64,000 nucleotides of DNA from Pseudomonas sp. IB20 (GTDB lineage Bacteria > Pseudomonadota > Gammaproteobacteria > Pseudomonadales > Pseudomonadaceae): NCBI RefSeq assembly GCF_009707325.1, contig NZ_CP046103.1, forward strand, positions 4,972,951 to 5,036,950, read 5' to 3'. A program made the position numbers and the translations under genes. The first letter of the stretch is position 1. Each line of letters begins with the position of its first letter. Shown piece after piece: positions 57,473 to 64,000 of this stretch. Below the pieces are notes generated by a model, which ran no database searches, had not been told where the DNA came from, and was given only the letters and a program-made list of their open reading frames with translations.

Positions 57473-58555
57473 TTAGATCAAGGTTTTGCCATGGCGCACG
57501 AAGGTCGGTTTGACCACTCGAACCGGGTACCACTTGCCGCGGATTTCCACTTCGGCCCGGTCGGCGGTTGCCGTCGGTACGCGCGCCAGGGCAATGGATT
57601 TGCTCAGCGTAGGAGAGAAACTACCACTGGTGATCTCCCCTTCGCCAACATTGGCGATACGAACCACTTGGTGAGCGCGCAAAACGCCACGTTCTTCCAG
57701 TACCAAACCGACCAATTTGAACTGCACACCGGCGGCTTTTTCCGCCTCCAGGGCGGCGCGGCCGATGAATTGGCGCTCGACAGGTTCCCAGGCAATGCTC
57801 CAAGCCATGTTGGCCGCCAGGGGCGAAACATTCTGGTGGATATCCTGGCCATACAGGTTCATGCCGGCTTCCAGGCGCAGGGTATCGCGGGCGCCGAGGC
57901 CGATGGGTGAAATACCGGCACCGACCAAGTCGTTGAAAAAGCCTGGCGCCTGATCGGCCGGCAGGACAATTTCCAGGCCGTCTTCGCCGGTATAACCCGT
58001 GCGGGCGATAAACCAGTCGCCGTCTGCCTGGCCTTCAAAGGGCTTGAGTTGGTGGATCAGGGTGCCACGAGACTGGGTAACCAGCTCGGCGATTTTCTGC
58101 CGGGCGTGCGGGCCTTGTATGGCGAGCATGGCCAACTCGGGCCGCTCATGCAGTTGCACCGCGTAGTTGCCCAACTGCGCCTGCATCCAGGCCATATCCT
58201 GATCACGCGTGGCGGCGTTTACCACCAGCCGATAACCGGTCTCGGTGCGGTAGACAATCATGTCGTCCACTACGCCGCCCTGCTCATTAAGCATGGCGCT
58301 GTAAAGTGCACGGCCGCAGCCATGCAAACGATCGACATCATTGGCCAGCAGGTGCTGGAGCCATTCCTTGGCCTGTTGGCCTGTAACATCGATCACGGTC
58401 ATATGAGATACATCGAACACCCCGCAGTCGCGTCGCACCTGATGGTGTTCTTCAACTTGCGAGCCGTAGTGCAAAGGCATATCCCAACCGCCAAAATCGA
58501 CCATTTTCGCGCCGAGGGCGAGATGCAGGTCATACAGAGGCGTACGCTGTCCCAT
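57473..58555 (-). CDS. gcvT: Aminomethyltransferase (glycine cleavage T protein)
   Basis: A 360-aa enzyme that transfers the one-carbon unit from the H-protein-bound intermediate to tetrahydrofolate. Motifs include LALGAKMVDFGGWDMPLHYG, RRDCGVFDVSHMTVIDVTGQ, the folate region ARTGYTGEDGLEIVLPADQA, and GLGARDTLRLEAGMNLYGQD. A GGAAGGAG ribosome site precedes the ATG. It is the first gene of gcvT-gcvH, 157 bp after the iron permease gene. No glycine riboswitch is apparent upstream. Confidence 0.94.
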   Translation of the reverse strand: MGQRTPLYDLHLALGAKMVDFGGWDMPLHYGSQVEEHHQVRRDCGVFDVSHMTVIDVTGQQAKEWLQHLLANDVDRLHGCGRALYSAMLNEQGGVVDDMIVYRTETGYRLVVNAATRDQDMAWMQAQLGNYAVQLHERPELAMLAIQGPHARQKIAELVTQSRGTLIHQLKPFEGQADGDWFIARTGYTGEDGLEIVLPADQAPGFFNDLVGAGISPIGLGARDTLRLEAGMNLYGQDIHQNVSPLAANMAWSIAWEPVERQFIGRAALEAEKAAGVQFKLVGLVLEERGVLRAHQVVRIANVGEGEITSGSFSPTLSKSIALARVPTATADRAEVEIRGKWYPVRVVKPTFVRHGKTLI

Positions 58556-58648
58556 GGGTTTCTCCTTCCGGGCTTGGCGAAGATGCGCAGAGTTACCGTT
58601 TACGCTGAGAACCCCGTATTACAAGGCCTGCAGTGACATACAGCGACT

Positions 58649-58667
58649 CGCTCCGAAAGACGGAGCG
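58649..58667. promoter_or_regulatory. Hairpin upstream of gcvT
   Basis: CGCTCCG / CGGAGCG with a five-base loop forms a 7-bp hairpin 94 bp before gcvT and 45 bp after the iron-permease stop. There is no U-tract on either strand. It may be a weak terminator or a leader element; evidence is structural only. Confidence 0.35.
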
Positions 58668-58711
58668 CACCGAATGCCGCGCATTGTAGCCGTAAGCCGT
58701 AGGACTGGCAC

Positions 58712-60328
58712 CTAAGCGATTTGCCGGGCAGAGCGCCGGATCAGCCCGATTACCGGCAACAGCCCCACCAATACCAGTGTCAGCGCCGGCAACGATGCAC
58801 GCGCCCACTCGCCTTCGCTGGTCATTTCAAAAATCCGCACCGCCAGGGTGTCCCAGCCAAACGGGCGCATCAGCAGGGTCGCGGGCATTTCCTTGAGCAC
58901 ATCGACGAACACCAGCAGCGCCGCGCTCAACGTCCCGGGCAACAGCAGTGGCAGATACACTTTGCAAAACAGTCGTGGCCCACTCACGCCAAGGCTGCGC
59001 GCCGCTTCCGGTAAAGAGGGCCGGATTCGCGCCAGGCTGTTTTCCAACGGCCCATAGGCCACCGCCAGGAAACGCACCAAATACGCCAGCACCAACGCCG
59101 ACAGGCTGCCGAGCAACAAGGGCTTGCCCGCACCGCCGAGCCAACCCGACAACGGCACCACCAGCTCACGGTCCAGGTAGCTGAACGCCAGCATGATCGA
59201 CACCGCCAACACCGAGCCCGGCAAGGCATAGCCGACATTAGCCAGGCTGATACCAGAGCGAATCGCCCGGGTCGGCGCCAGACGGTTGGCAAACGCCAAT
59301 ATCAGCGCAACGCTGACCGTGATCAGCGCGGCGATGCCGCCCAGGTAGAGGGTGTGGACGATCAGGCCGCTATAGCGCTCATCCAGGTCAAACCGGCCGC
59401 GCTGCCAAAACCAGACGACCAGTTGCAGCATGGGGATGACAAAGGCGCACGCGAACACCAAGCCACACCAGGTACTGGCCGCTGCGGCCTTGAACCCGCG
59501 CAAGTGGTACAACGCCTTGCCCCGTGGCCGCTCATTGCTCGGGCGGCTGGCTCCGCGAGCACGCCGTTCGCCGTAGAGCACCAACATCACCACCAGCAGC
59601 AACAGGCTGGCCAGTTGGGCGGCGCTGGACAGGCTGAAAAAGCCGTACCACGTCTTGTAGATGGCCGTGGTGAAGGTGTCGAAATTGAATACCGAGACGG
59701 CGCCGAAATCCGCCAGGGTTTCCATCAGCGCCAAGGCTACGCCAGCACCAATCGCCGGCCGTGCCATGGGCAGCGCCACACGCCAGAACGCCTGCCATGG
59801 CGATTGGCCAAGCACCCGTGCCGCCTCCATCAAGCCTTTGCCCTGAGCCAAGAACGCAGTGCGCGCCAGCAGGTAGACATAGGGATAGAACACCAGCACC
59901 AACACGATGATGACGCCGCTGGTGGAGCGCACACGTGGCAGACGCAAGCCGCTGCCGAACCATTCACGCAGCAGGGTTTGCACCGGGCCTGCGAAATCCA
60001 ACAGGCCGACAAACACAAAGGCCAGCACGTAGGCGGGAATCGCGAAAGGCAGCATCAACGCCCAGTCGAGCCAGCGCCGCCCGGGGAACTCGCACAGGCT
60101 GGTCAACCAGGCCAGGCTCACGCCCAACAGTGTCACGCCGACACCGACGCCCAACACCAGGGTCAGGGTGTTGCCCAACAGGCGCGGCATCTGGGTTTCC
60201 CACAGGTGGGACCAGATCTGTTGATCGATGCTTTGCCAGGACAGCAACAGCACGCTCAGCGGCAGCAGCACCAATGCGGCGACGGTGAAGACCGGCAGGT
60301 ACCAGCGACGTTGGGCGGGGTGGGCCAA
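58712..60328 (-). CDS. Ferric iron ABC transporter permease (FbpB/HitB-like)
   Basis: A 538-aa double-length inner-membrane permease: two related halves of about six helices each. The EAA loop of the first half is LMEAARVLGQSPWQAFWRVA, and that of the second is LPEAARSLGVSGPRLFCKVY. The fusion of two permease halves is typical of FbpB-type iron permeases. The start codon is TTG 60328-60326, preceded by GAGAG at about -15. The partner binding protein gene is at 60484-61488, separated by a REP pair, and no ATPase gene is in the window. Confidence 0.87.
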   Translation of the reverse strand: MAHPAQRRWYLPVFTVAALVLLPLSVLLLSWQSIDQQIWSHLWETQMPRLLGNTLTLVLGVGVGVTLLGVSLAWLTSLCEFPGRRWLDWALMLPFAIPAYVLAFVFVGLLDFAGPVQTLLREWFGSGLRLPRVRSTSGVIIVLVLVFYPYVYLLARTAFLAQGKGLMEAARVLGQSPWQAFWRVALPMARPAIGAGVALALMETLADFGAVSVFNFDTFTTAIYKTWYGFFSLSSAAQLASLLLLVVMLVLYGERRARGASRPSNERPRGKALYHLRGFKAAAASTWCGLVFACAFVIPMLQLVVWFWQRGRFDLDERYSGLIVHTLYLGGIAALITVSVALILAFANRLAPTRAIRSGISLANVGYALPGSVLAVSIMLAFSYLDRELVVPLSGWLGGAGKPLLLGSLSALVLAYLVRFLAVAYGPLENSLARIRPSLPEAARSLGVSGPRLFCKVYLPLLLPGTLSAALLVFVDVLKEMPATLLMRPFGWDTLAVRIFEMTSEGEWARASLPALTLVLVGLLPVIGLIRRSARQIA

Positions 60329-60373
60329 GGAAAAACTCTCAGAGTGTCAGTTGTCTTGAAAACACCACCAACC

Positions 60374-60453
60374 AATGTGGGAGCGGGCTGGCGTGGGAGC
60401 GGGCTCGGCACACACCGAGGTGCCTGCATCGCGGGCAAGCCCGGCTCCCACAT
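60374..60453. repeat. REP array between iron-binding protein and permease genes
   Basis: Arms CAATGTGGGAGCGGGCTGGC and CGCGGGCAAGCCCGGCTCCC with an extra partial arm (GTGGGAGCGGGCTCG) form a mosaic of the second subtype. It interrupts an operon, so it may separate binding-protein from permease expression. Confidence 0.72.
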
Positions 60454-60483
60454 TCTAGATCGGCGGCGTTTTACAAATTGTAC

Positions 60484-61488
60484 TTAGTTCCAGCCAGCGC
60501 GATCCATCAAGCGAATGGCCTCCGCCTGACGCTTACCGGCCACTTCCACCGGCAGTGTATCGGCCACGAACTTGCCCCAGGTCGCCACTTCCGCCGATGG
60601 CGGCACGGCCGGGTTGGCCGGGAATTCCTGGTTCACATCGGCAAATATTTTCTGCGCCTCAGGCGTGGTCATCCATTCCACCAACGCCTTGGCGGCTTCC
60701 GGGTGTGGCGCATGCTTGGTGAGACCAATGCCCGACAGGTTCACATGCACGCCACGGTCGCCCTGGTTCGGCCAGAACAGCTTCACCGCCAGGTCCGGCT
60801 TCTGCTTGTGCAGGCGGCCGTAGTAGTAAGTGTTAACGATACCCACGTCGCACTGCCCGGCGTTGATGGCTTCGAGCACGGCGATGTCATCGGAGAACAC
60901 GTCGGTGGACAGGTTATTGACCCAGCCTTTGACGATTTCTTCGGTCTTGGCCGCGCCGTGGGTTTCGATCAGGGTGGCAGTCAGCGACTGGTTGTAGACC
61001 TTCTTCGCCGTGCGCAGGCACAGGCGGCCTTCCCATTGCTTGTCGGCCAGGGCTTCGTAAGTGGTCAGGTCACCCGGTTTTACCCGGTCGGTGGAATAGG
61101 CGATGGTCCGCGCGCGCAAGCTCAAGCCGGTCCAGGCATGCTTTGAAGAGCGATATTGCAGAGGAATGTTCTTGTCGATTACCGCCGAGGTGAACGGCTG
61201 CAGGATGCCCATTTGCTCGGCCTGCCAGAGGTTACCGGCGTCGACGGTGAGCAGCAGGTCGGCGGTGGCGTTTTCGCCTTCGGCCTTGATCCGCTGCATC
61301 AGCGGGGCTTCCTTGTCGGTGATGAACTTCACCTGTACGCCGGTTTTCTGGGTGTAGGCGTCGAACACCGGCTTGATCAGTTCGTCGATGCGCGAGGAGT
61401 AGACCACGACTTCGTCGGCTGCCTGCACGGTGGTGCTGCCGATGAGGGTGAGTGCCAGGGCAGTCAGGAGGCGTTTGGGTGCCAACAT
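60484..61488 (-). CDS. Ferric iron ABC transporter periplasmic binding protein (FbpA/FutA-like)
   Basis: A 334-aa binding protein with signal peptide residues 1-23 (ends VQAADEVVVYSSRIDELIKP). The ligand region is typical of ferric-binding proteins: GVQVKFITDKEAPLMQRIKA, LLLTVDAGNLWQAEQMGILQ and, near the C-terminus, CDVGIVNTYYYGRLHKQ, whose tyrosines are the usual iron ligands. It delivers ferric iron to the permease at 58712-60328. ATG 61488 is followed by a normal signal peptide. A weak Fur-like site lies 30-48 bp upstream. Confidence 0.88.
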   Translation of the reverse strand: MLAPKRLLTALALTLIGSTTVQAADEVVVYSSRIDELIKPVFDAYTQKTGVQVKFITDKEAPLMQRIKAEGENATADLLLTVDAGNLWQAEQMGILQPFTSAVIDKNIPLQYRSSKHAWTGLSLRARTIAYSTDRVKPGDLTTYEALADKQWEGRLCLRTAKKVYNQSLTATLIETHGAAKTEEIVKGWVNNLSTDVFSDDIAVLEAINAGQCDVGIVNTYYYGRLHKQKPDLAVKLFWPNQGDRGVHVNLSGIGLTKHAPHPEAAKALVEWMTTPEAQKIFADVNQEFPANPAVPPSAEVATWGKFVADTLPVEVAGKRQAEAIRLMDRAGWN

Positions 61489-61517
61489 GGGTGCGGTCTC
61501 TCATATGCAAATGGAAA

Positions 61518-61536
61518 GCAAATGATAGGGACTCAC
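61518..61536. promoter_or_regulatory. Weak Fur-box-like sequence
   Basis: GCAAATGATAGGGACTCAC matches 11 of 19 positions of the canonical Fur box, mainly in the left half (AAATGATA). Its position 30-48 bp upstream of an iron-binding-protein gene makes Fur control plausible. Confidence 0.35.
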
Positions 61537-61639
61537 ATTTAGTGGCGCTCGGTGGAGGCGTTACCAGATGTTGCATGGCCGCGATTTACGTGAGGCTGTC
61601 TCATCGCGGAGCGCTCCCACAGACGATCGCATTTCAAGT

Positions 61640-62863
61640 TCAGGGCTTGGCCAGCTCCGGGAGATCGCCAGTCAGGCCCAAGGCCTGGCGCACGAAGATG
61701 GCTTTGGCTTCCGGCATCTGGTCGACCATTTTCAACCCGGCATTGCGCAACCAGCGCAATGGCAGCTGGTCAGCCTGGAACAACCGTTCAAAGCCTTCCA
61801 TCGCCGCCATCAGCGCGAGGTTATACGGCATGCGCCGACGCTCGTAACGGCTCAGCACCTTCACATCCGCCAGGCGCTCGCCGCGCTCGGTCGCCGCCAA
61901 CAGCACTTCGGCCAGCACCGCCGCATCGAGGAAGCCCAGGTTAACGCCCTGGCCCGCTAACGGGTGGATCACATGGGCCGCATCACCGATCAACGCCAGG
62001 CCTTCGGCCACGTAGCGTTTGGCGTGGCGCTGGCGCAACGGCACACAGACACGCGGGTCGGCGCTGATCACCGTACCGAGTCGCCCTTCAAAGGCGCGCT
62101 CCAGTTCACGGCAGAAATTTTCGTCATCCAGCGCCATCAGGCGTTCGGATTCCGCCGGCGTGGTCGACCAGACGATTGAGCACCAGTCCTCTTGCCCATC
62201 GCGTACCAGCGGCAGGAATGCCAGCGGGCCGGTATCGGTAAAGCGCTGCCAGGCCGTGCGCTGGTGCGGTTGGCTGCTGCGCACGCTGGTGACGATGGCG
62301 TTATGCAGGTAATCCCATTCGCGGGTCGTGGTGCCGGTCAGGCGGCGCACGGCGGAATTGGCGCCGTCGGCGGCCACCACCAGCGGCGCGCGCAATTTGC
62401 GCCCATCGGCCAGGGTCAGCAGCCAGTCATCGCCGGAGCGGCGCATCTGTTCCAAGCGCGCGTTGGCCAGCAGGCCCAGGTCGCAGTCGTGCAGGCGGTC
62501 GAGCAAGGCATCCTGAACCACACGGTTCTCGACGATATGCCCAAGCACTTCGGCATGCACGCTGGCCGCCGAAAAGTGGATCTGCCCGGTGCCGCTGCCG
62601 TCCCACACCTGCATCTCGCCATAAGGGCTGGCGCGTCGCGACACGATGCCGTCCCACACGCCGAGGCGCTCGAGGATGCGCTGGCTGGCGGCCGACAAGG
62701 CGCTCACGCGGGGTTCGAAGGCCGCATCCTGGTCGAACGGTTTGACGCTCAGCGGGCTGCCGTCCAGCAGCAGCACCTGCAGGCCACTGCCCTGCAACGC
62801 CAGCGCCAGGGCGCTCCCGACCATTCCGGCCCCGACAATCAGCACATCTGCGCGCATGTCCAT
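61640..62863 (-). CDS. UbiH/UbiF/VisC-family FAD monooxygenase (ubiquinone biosynthesis)
   Basis: A 407-aa flavoprotein hydroxylase. The FAD motif is VLIVGAGMVGSALALALQGS; the DG motif is VVAADGANSAVRRL; the GD motif is GLALIGDAAHVIHPLAGQGV. These place it with ubiquinone ring hydroxylases (UbiH, UbiI, UbiF, Coq6). Which ring position it modifies cannot be read; in Pseudomonas a VisC/UbiI-type gene stands in this position. ATG 62863 lies 3 bp after the stop of the DUF4442 gene; a second ATG two codons later (MRADVLIVG) is possible. It forms an operon with DUF4442 and ubiH upstream. Confidence 0.85.
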   Translation of the reverse strand: MDMRADVLIVGAGMVGSALALALQGSGLQVLLLDGSPLSVKPFDQDAAFEPRVSALSAASQRILERLGVWDGIVSRRASPYGEMQVWDGSGTGQIHFSAASVHAEVLGHIVENRVVQDALLDRLHDCDLGLLANARLEQMRRSGDDWLLTLADGRKLRAPLVVAADGANSAVRRLTGTTTREWDYLHNAIVTSVRSSQPHQRTAWQRFTDTGPLAFLPLVRDGQEDWCSIVWSTTPAESERLMALDDENFCRELERAFEGRLGTVISADPRVCVPLRQRHAKRYVAEGLALIGDAAHVIHPLAGQGVNLGFLDAAVLAEVLLAATERGERLADVKVLSRYERRRMPYNLALMAAMEGFERLFQADQLPLRWLRNAGLKMVDQMPEAKAIFVRQALGLTGDLPELAKP

Positions 62864-62866
62864 GCT

Positions 62867-63352
62867 TTAAGCCTGCTTTGCTGGCGGCTTGCGCCGCACG
62901 TAAAGGGTTTTTTCGACCCGCGCCACCAAGGTGCCGGAGCCGTCATGAATCTGTACTTTGAGGTGGGGCAAGTACTTCTCGCCACCTTCGGTCTGCCTGC
63001 GAATCTCGTCCAGCAAGGCCTCGTCGATGGAAAATTCGGCGTACACCGGGCCTTTGCCCGGCGACACGAAGTCGATGCTCGCGGCTTTGTCCCAGACGAT
63101 GTAGTCGCGGCCCAGGTTTTCCATCAACAAGAGCATGTAGAACGGGTCGACCATCGAATACAGGCTGCCGCCGAATTGCGTGCCGACGTAATTGCGGTTG
63201 TACCAGCCCAGGCCCATGCGCACCTTGGCATAGCGCAAATCCGCACTGAGTGCCTGCACCCGGATTCCAGCGCCCAGGTACGGCGGGTACAAGGACAGAG
63301 CCCAGCGCAACAGCCGCGCCTTGCCCAGGCGTCGGGTCAGCCAGTTACGCAT
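62867..63352 (-). CDS. DUF4442-domain (hot-dog fold thioesterase-like) protein
   Basis: A 161-aa protein. The start at ATG 63352 (MRNWLTRRLGKARLLRWALS) overlaps the 3' end of ubiH by 8 bp. NRNYVGTQFGGSLYSMVDPF followed by YMLLLMENLGRDYIVWDKAA is the hot-dog helix region of DUF4442, and IDFVSPGKGPVYAEFSIDEA follows. No catalytic residue of known thioesterases is established. Being coupled in an operon between two ubiquinone hydroxylase genes suggests a role in quinone metabolism or in handling an acyl intermediate, which is inferred only. The frame extends upstream inside ubiH without a plausible site. Confidence 0.8.
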   Translation of the reverse strand: MRNWLTRRLGKARLLRWALSLYPPYLGAGIRVQALSADLRYAKVRMGLGWYNRNYVGTQFGGSLYSMVDPFYMLLLMENLGRDYIVWDKAASIDFVSPGKGPVYAEFSIDEALLDEIRRQTEGGEKYLPHLKVQIHDGSGTLVARVEKTLYVRRKPPAKQA

Positions 63353-64000
63353 CGGGGCGCGTGCCCAGGCCCATGGCCTGACGGGCGAACCAGCGTTTGG
63401 CCGGCGGTAACAAATCCAGGCCCAGCAAGCCCATGTTACGGCCCAAGGCCACCAACGGTTGAGCACTGCCAAACAGCCGCGTGACTTGATCGGAGAAACC
63501 TACGGTCAATTTCTGATCCAGGCGTTGGCGCTCGCGATAGCGTTCCAAGGTTGCCAAATCGCCCGGCACCTCAGGCCCGGCCAGCAAGGCTTCGGCCAAG
63601 GCGTTGGCATCGCGCAGGGACAAATTGAAACCCTGCCCGGCAATCGGGTGCAGGCTGTGGGCGGCATTACCGAGGATGGCCAGGTGCGAGCGTACTTGTT
63701 CTTCGGCCTCCACCAGCGTCAGCGGGTACAGGTGCCGCGCGCCGACTTGCTTCAACGTGCCCAGGCGATAGCCGAACACGCCCTGTAATTCGCTGAGGAA
63801 GCTGCGCTCATCAAGGTTGGCCAGGCGCTGGGCGTCCATGCCGATGCGCGTCCACACCAGCGCGCAGCGGTTGTCCGGCAGCGGCAGCAGGGCCATGGGG
63901 CCCTCATCGGTGAAACGCTCGAAGGCCTCGCCATTGTGGGCTTCGCTTGGGGTGATGTTGGCGATCAACGCGCTCTGGTTGTAGGGCCGGGTTTTCACAC
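63345..64000 (-). CDS. ubiH: UbiH, 2-octaprenyl-6-methoxyphenol hydroxylase, C-terminal part
   Basis: The last ~218 residues of a flavin monooxygenase; the gene continues beyond base 64000. The GD motif is HLAILGNAAHSLHPIAGQGF followed by NLSLRDANALAEALL, matching UbiH (LGNAAHTLHPIAGQGFNL). FERFTDEGPMALLPLPDNRC, the substrate-domain strand, is also family-typical. It hydroxylates the ubiquinone precursor ring. Its stop overlaps the start of the DUF4442 gene by 8 bp. The N-terminal FAD motif is outside the window. Confidence 0.92.
   Translation of the reverse strand, partial: VKTRPYNQSALIANITPSEAHNGEAFERFTDEGPMALLPLPDNRCALVWTRIGMDAQRLANLDERSFLSELQGVFGYRLGTLKQVGARHLYPLTLVEAEEQVRSHLAILGNAAHSLHPIAGQGFNLSLRDANALAEALLAGPEVPGDLATLERYRERQRLDQKLTVGFSDQVTRLFGSAQPLVALGRNMGLLGLDLLPPAKRWFARQAMGLGTRPDA

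Noticed and set aside
58556..58711. Glycine riboswitch before gcvT
   Set aside because: I searched the leader for the conserved aptamer core and found none; only a short hairpin is present.
61595..61622. Possible REP arm after the iron-binding gene
   Set aside because: CATCGCGGAGCGCTCCCACAG shares only part of the REP core and has no partner, so it is not listed as a feature.
1..64000. CRISPR array, prophage, insertion sequence or tRNA/rRNA genes
   Set aside because: I found no spaced direct repeats, integrase, transposase, structural phage gene or tRNA-like sequence on either strand.

Overview
The window looks like a chromosomal segment from the Pseudomonas fluorescens group. The evidence is GC-rich coding sequence with strong C/G third-position bias, a gene order I recognise from Pseudomonas (ptsP-rppH, ilvA-rpiA, D2HGDH-serA, the spu polyamine locus, ssuEADCBF-lsfA, argA-argE, gcvH-gcvT, ubiH), and more than a dozen REP-type palindromes built on a GTGGGAGC...GCGAT core. 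I saw no prophage, insertion sequence, CRISPR array, tRNA or rRNA. Family and synteny statements come from memory of the families, not from searches.

Layout. 1-6.8 kb: housekeeping genes (ptsP 5' part, rppH, a HAD phosphatase, a small membrane-protein operon, ilvA, rpiA). 6.8-9.3 kb: the deleted relic of an autotransporter and two tandem SdiA-regulated-like genes. 9.3-12.9 kb: an FAH-family hydrolase, a D-2-hydroxyglutarate dehydrogenase and divergent serA, a known metabolic partnership. 12.9-17.6 kb: small periplasmic and metabolic genes, including a one-lobed solute-binding protein. 17.7-21.7 kb: the least explained locus. A pair of four-helix DMT/SMR subunits and a DegT-type PLP enzyme face a ureohydrolase-like protein and a FemAB/GNAT-type acyltransferase. 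21.8-27.5 kb: a penicillin/AHL acylase, two AraC-type regulators around an AhpD-like protein, and an HD-domain protein whose HD motif reads ND.

27.6-38.1 kb is the polyamine locus: the ABC importer spuFGH with two binding proteins (spuD, spuE), the transaminase spuC, and two divergent glutamylpolyamine synthetases (spuB, spuI). The spuB-spuI gap contains a 147-bp tandem duplication. 38.4-44.7 kb holds a TetR regulator, the sulfonate operon ssuEADCBF and the 1-Cys peroxiredoxin lsfA; AT-rich palindromes precede both ssuE and lsfA. 44.9-46.7 kb holds an OprD-type porin pseudogene with its middle deleted and a tauA without tauBCD. 46.9-51 kb holds argA, argE and a CYTH triphosphatase. 51-55.6 kb holds an Lrp regulator, an ACT-like protein, an orphan GspE/PilB-type ATPase and a slipin-NfeD pair. 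55.7-64 kb holds a second DegT enzyme, gcvH-gcvT without gcvP, a ferric-iron ABC importer and the ubiquinone hydroxylase cluster ending in a partial ubiH.

Themes: amine, polyamine and sulfur scavenging; REP palindromes in most gene junctions; and three genes that each kept both ends but lost their centres (autotransporter, OprD porin, solute-binding protein).
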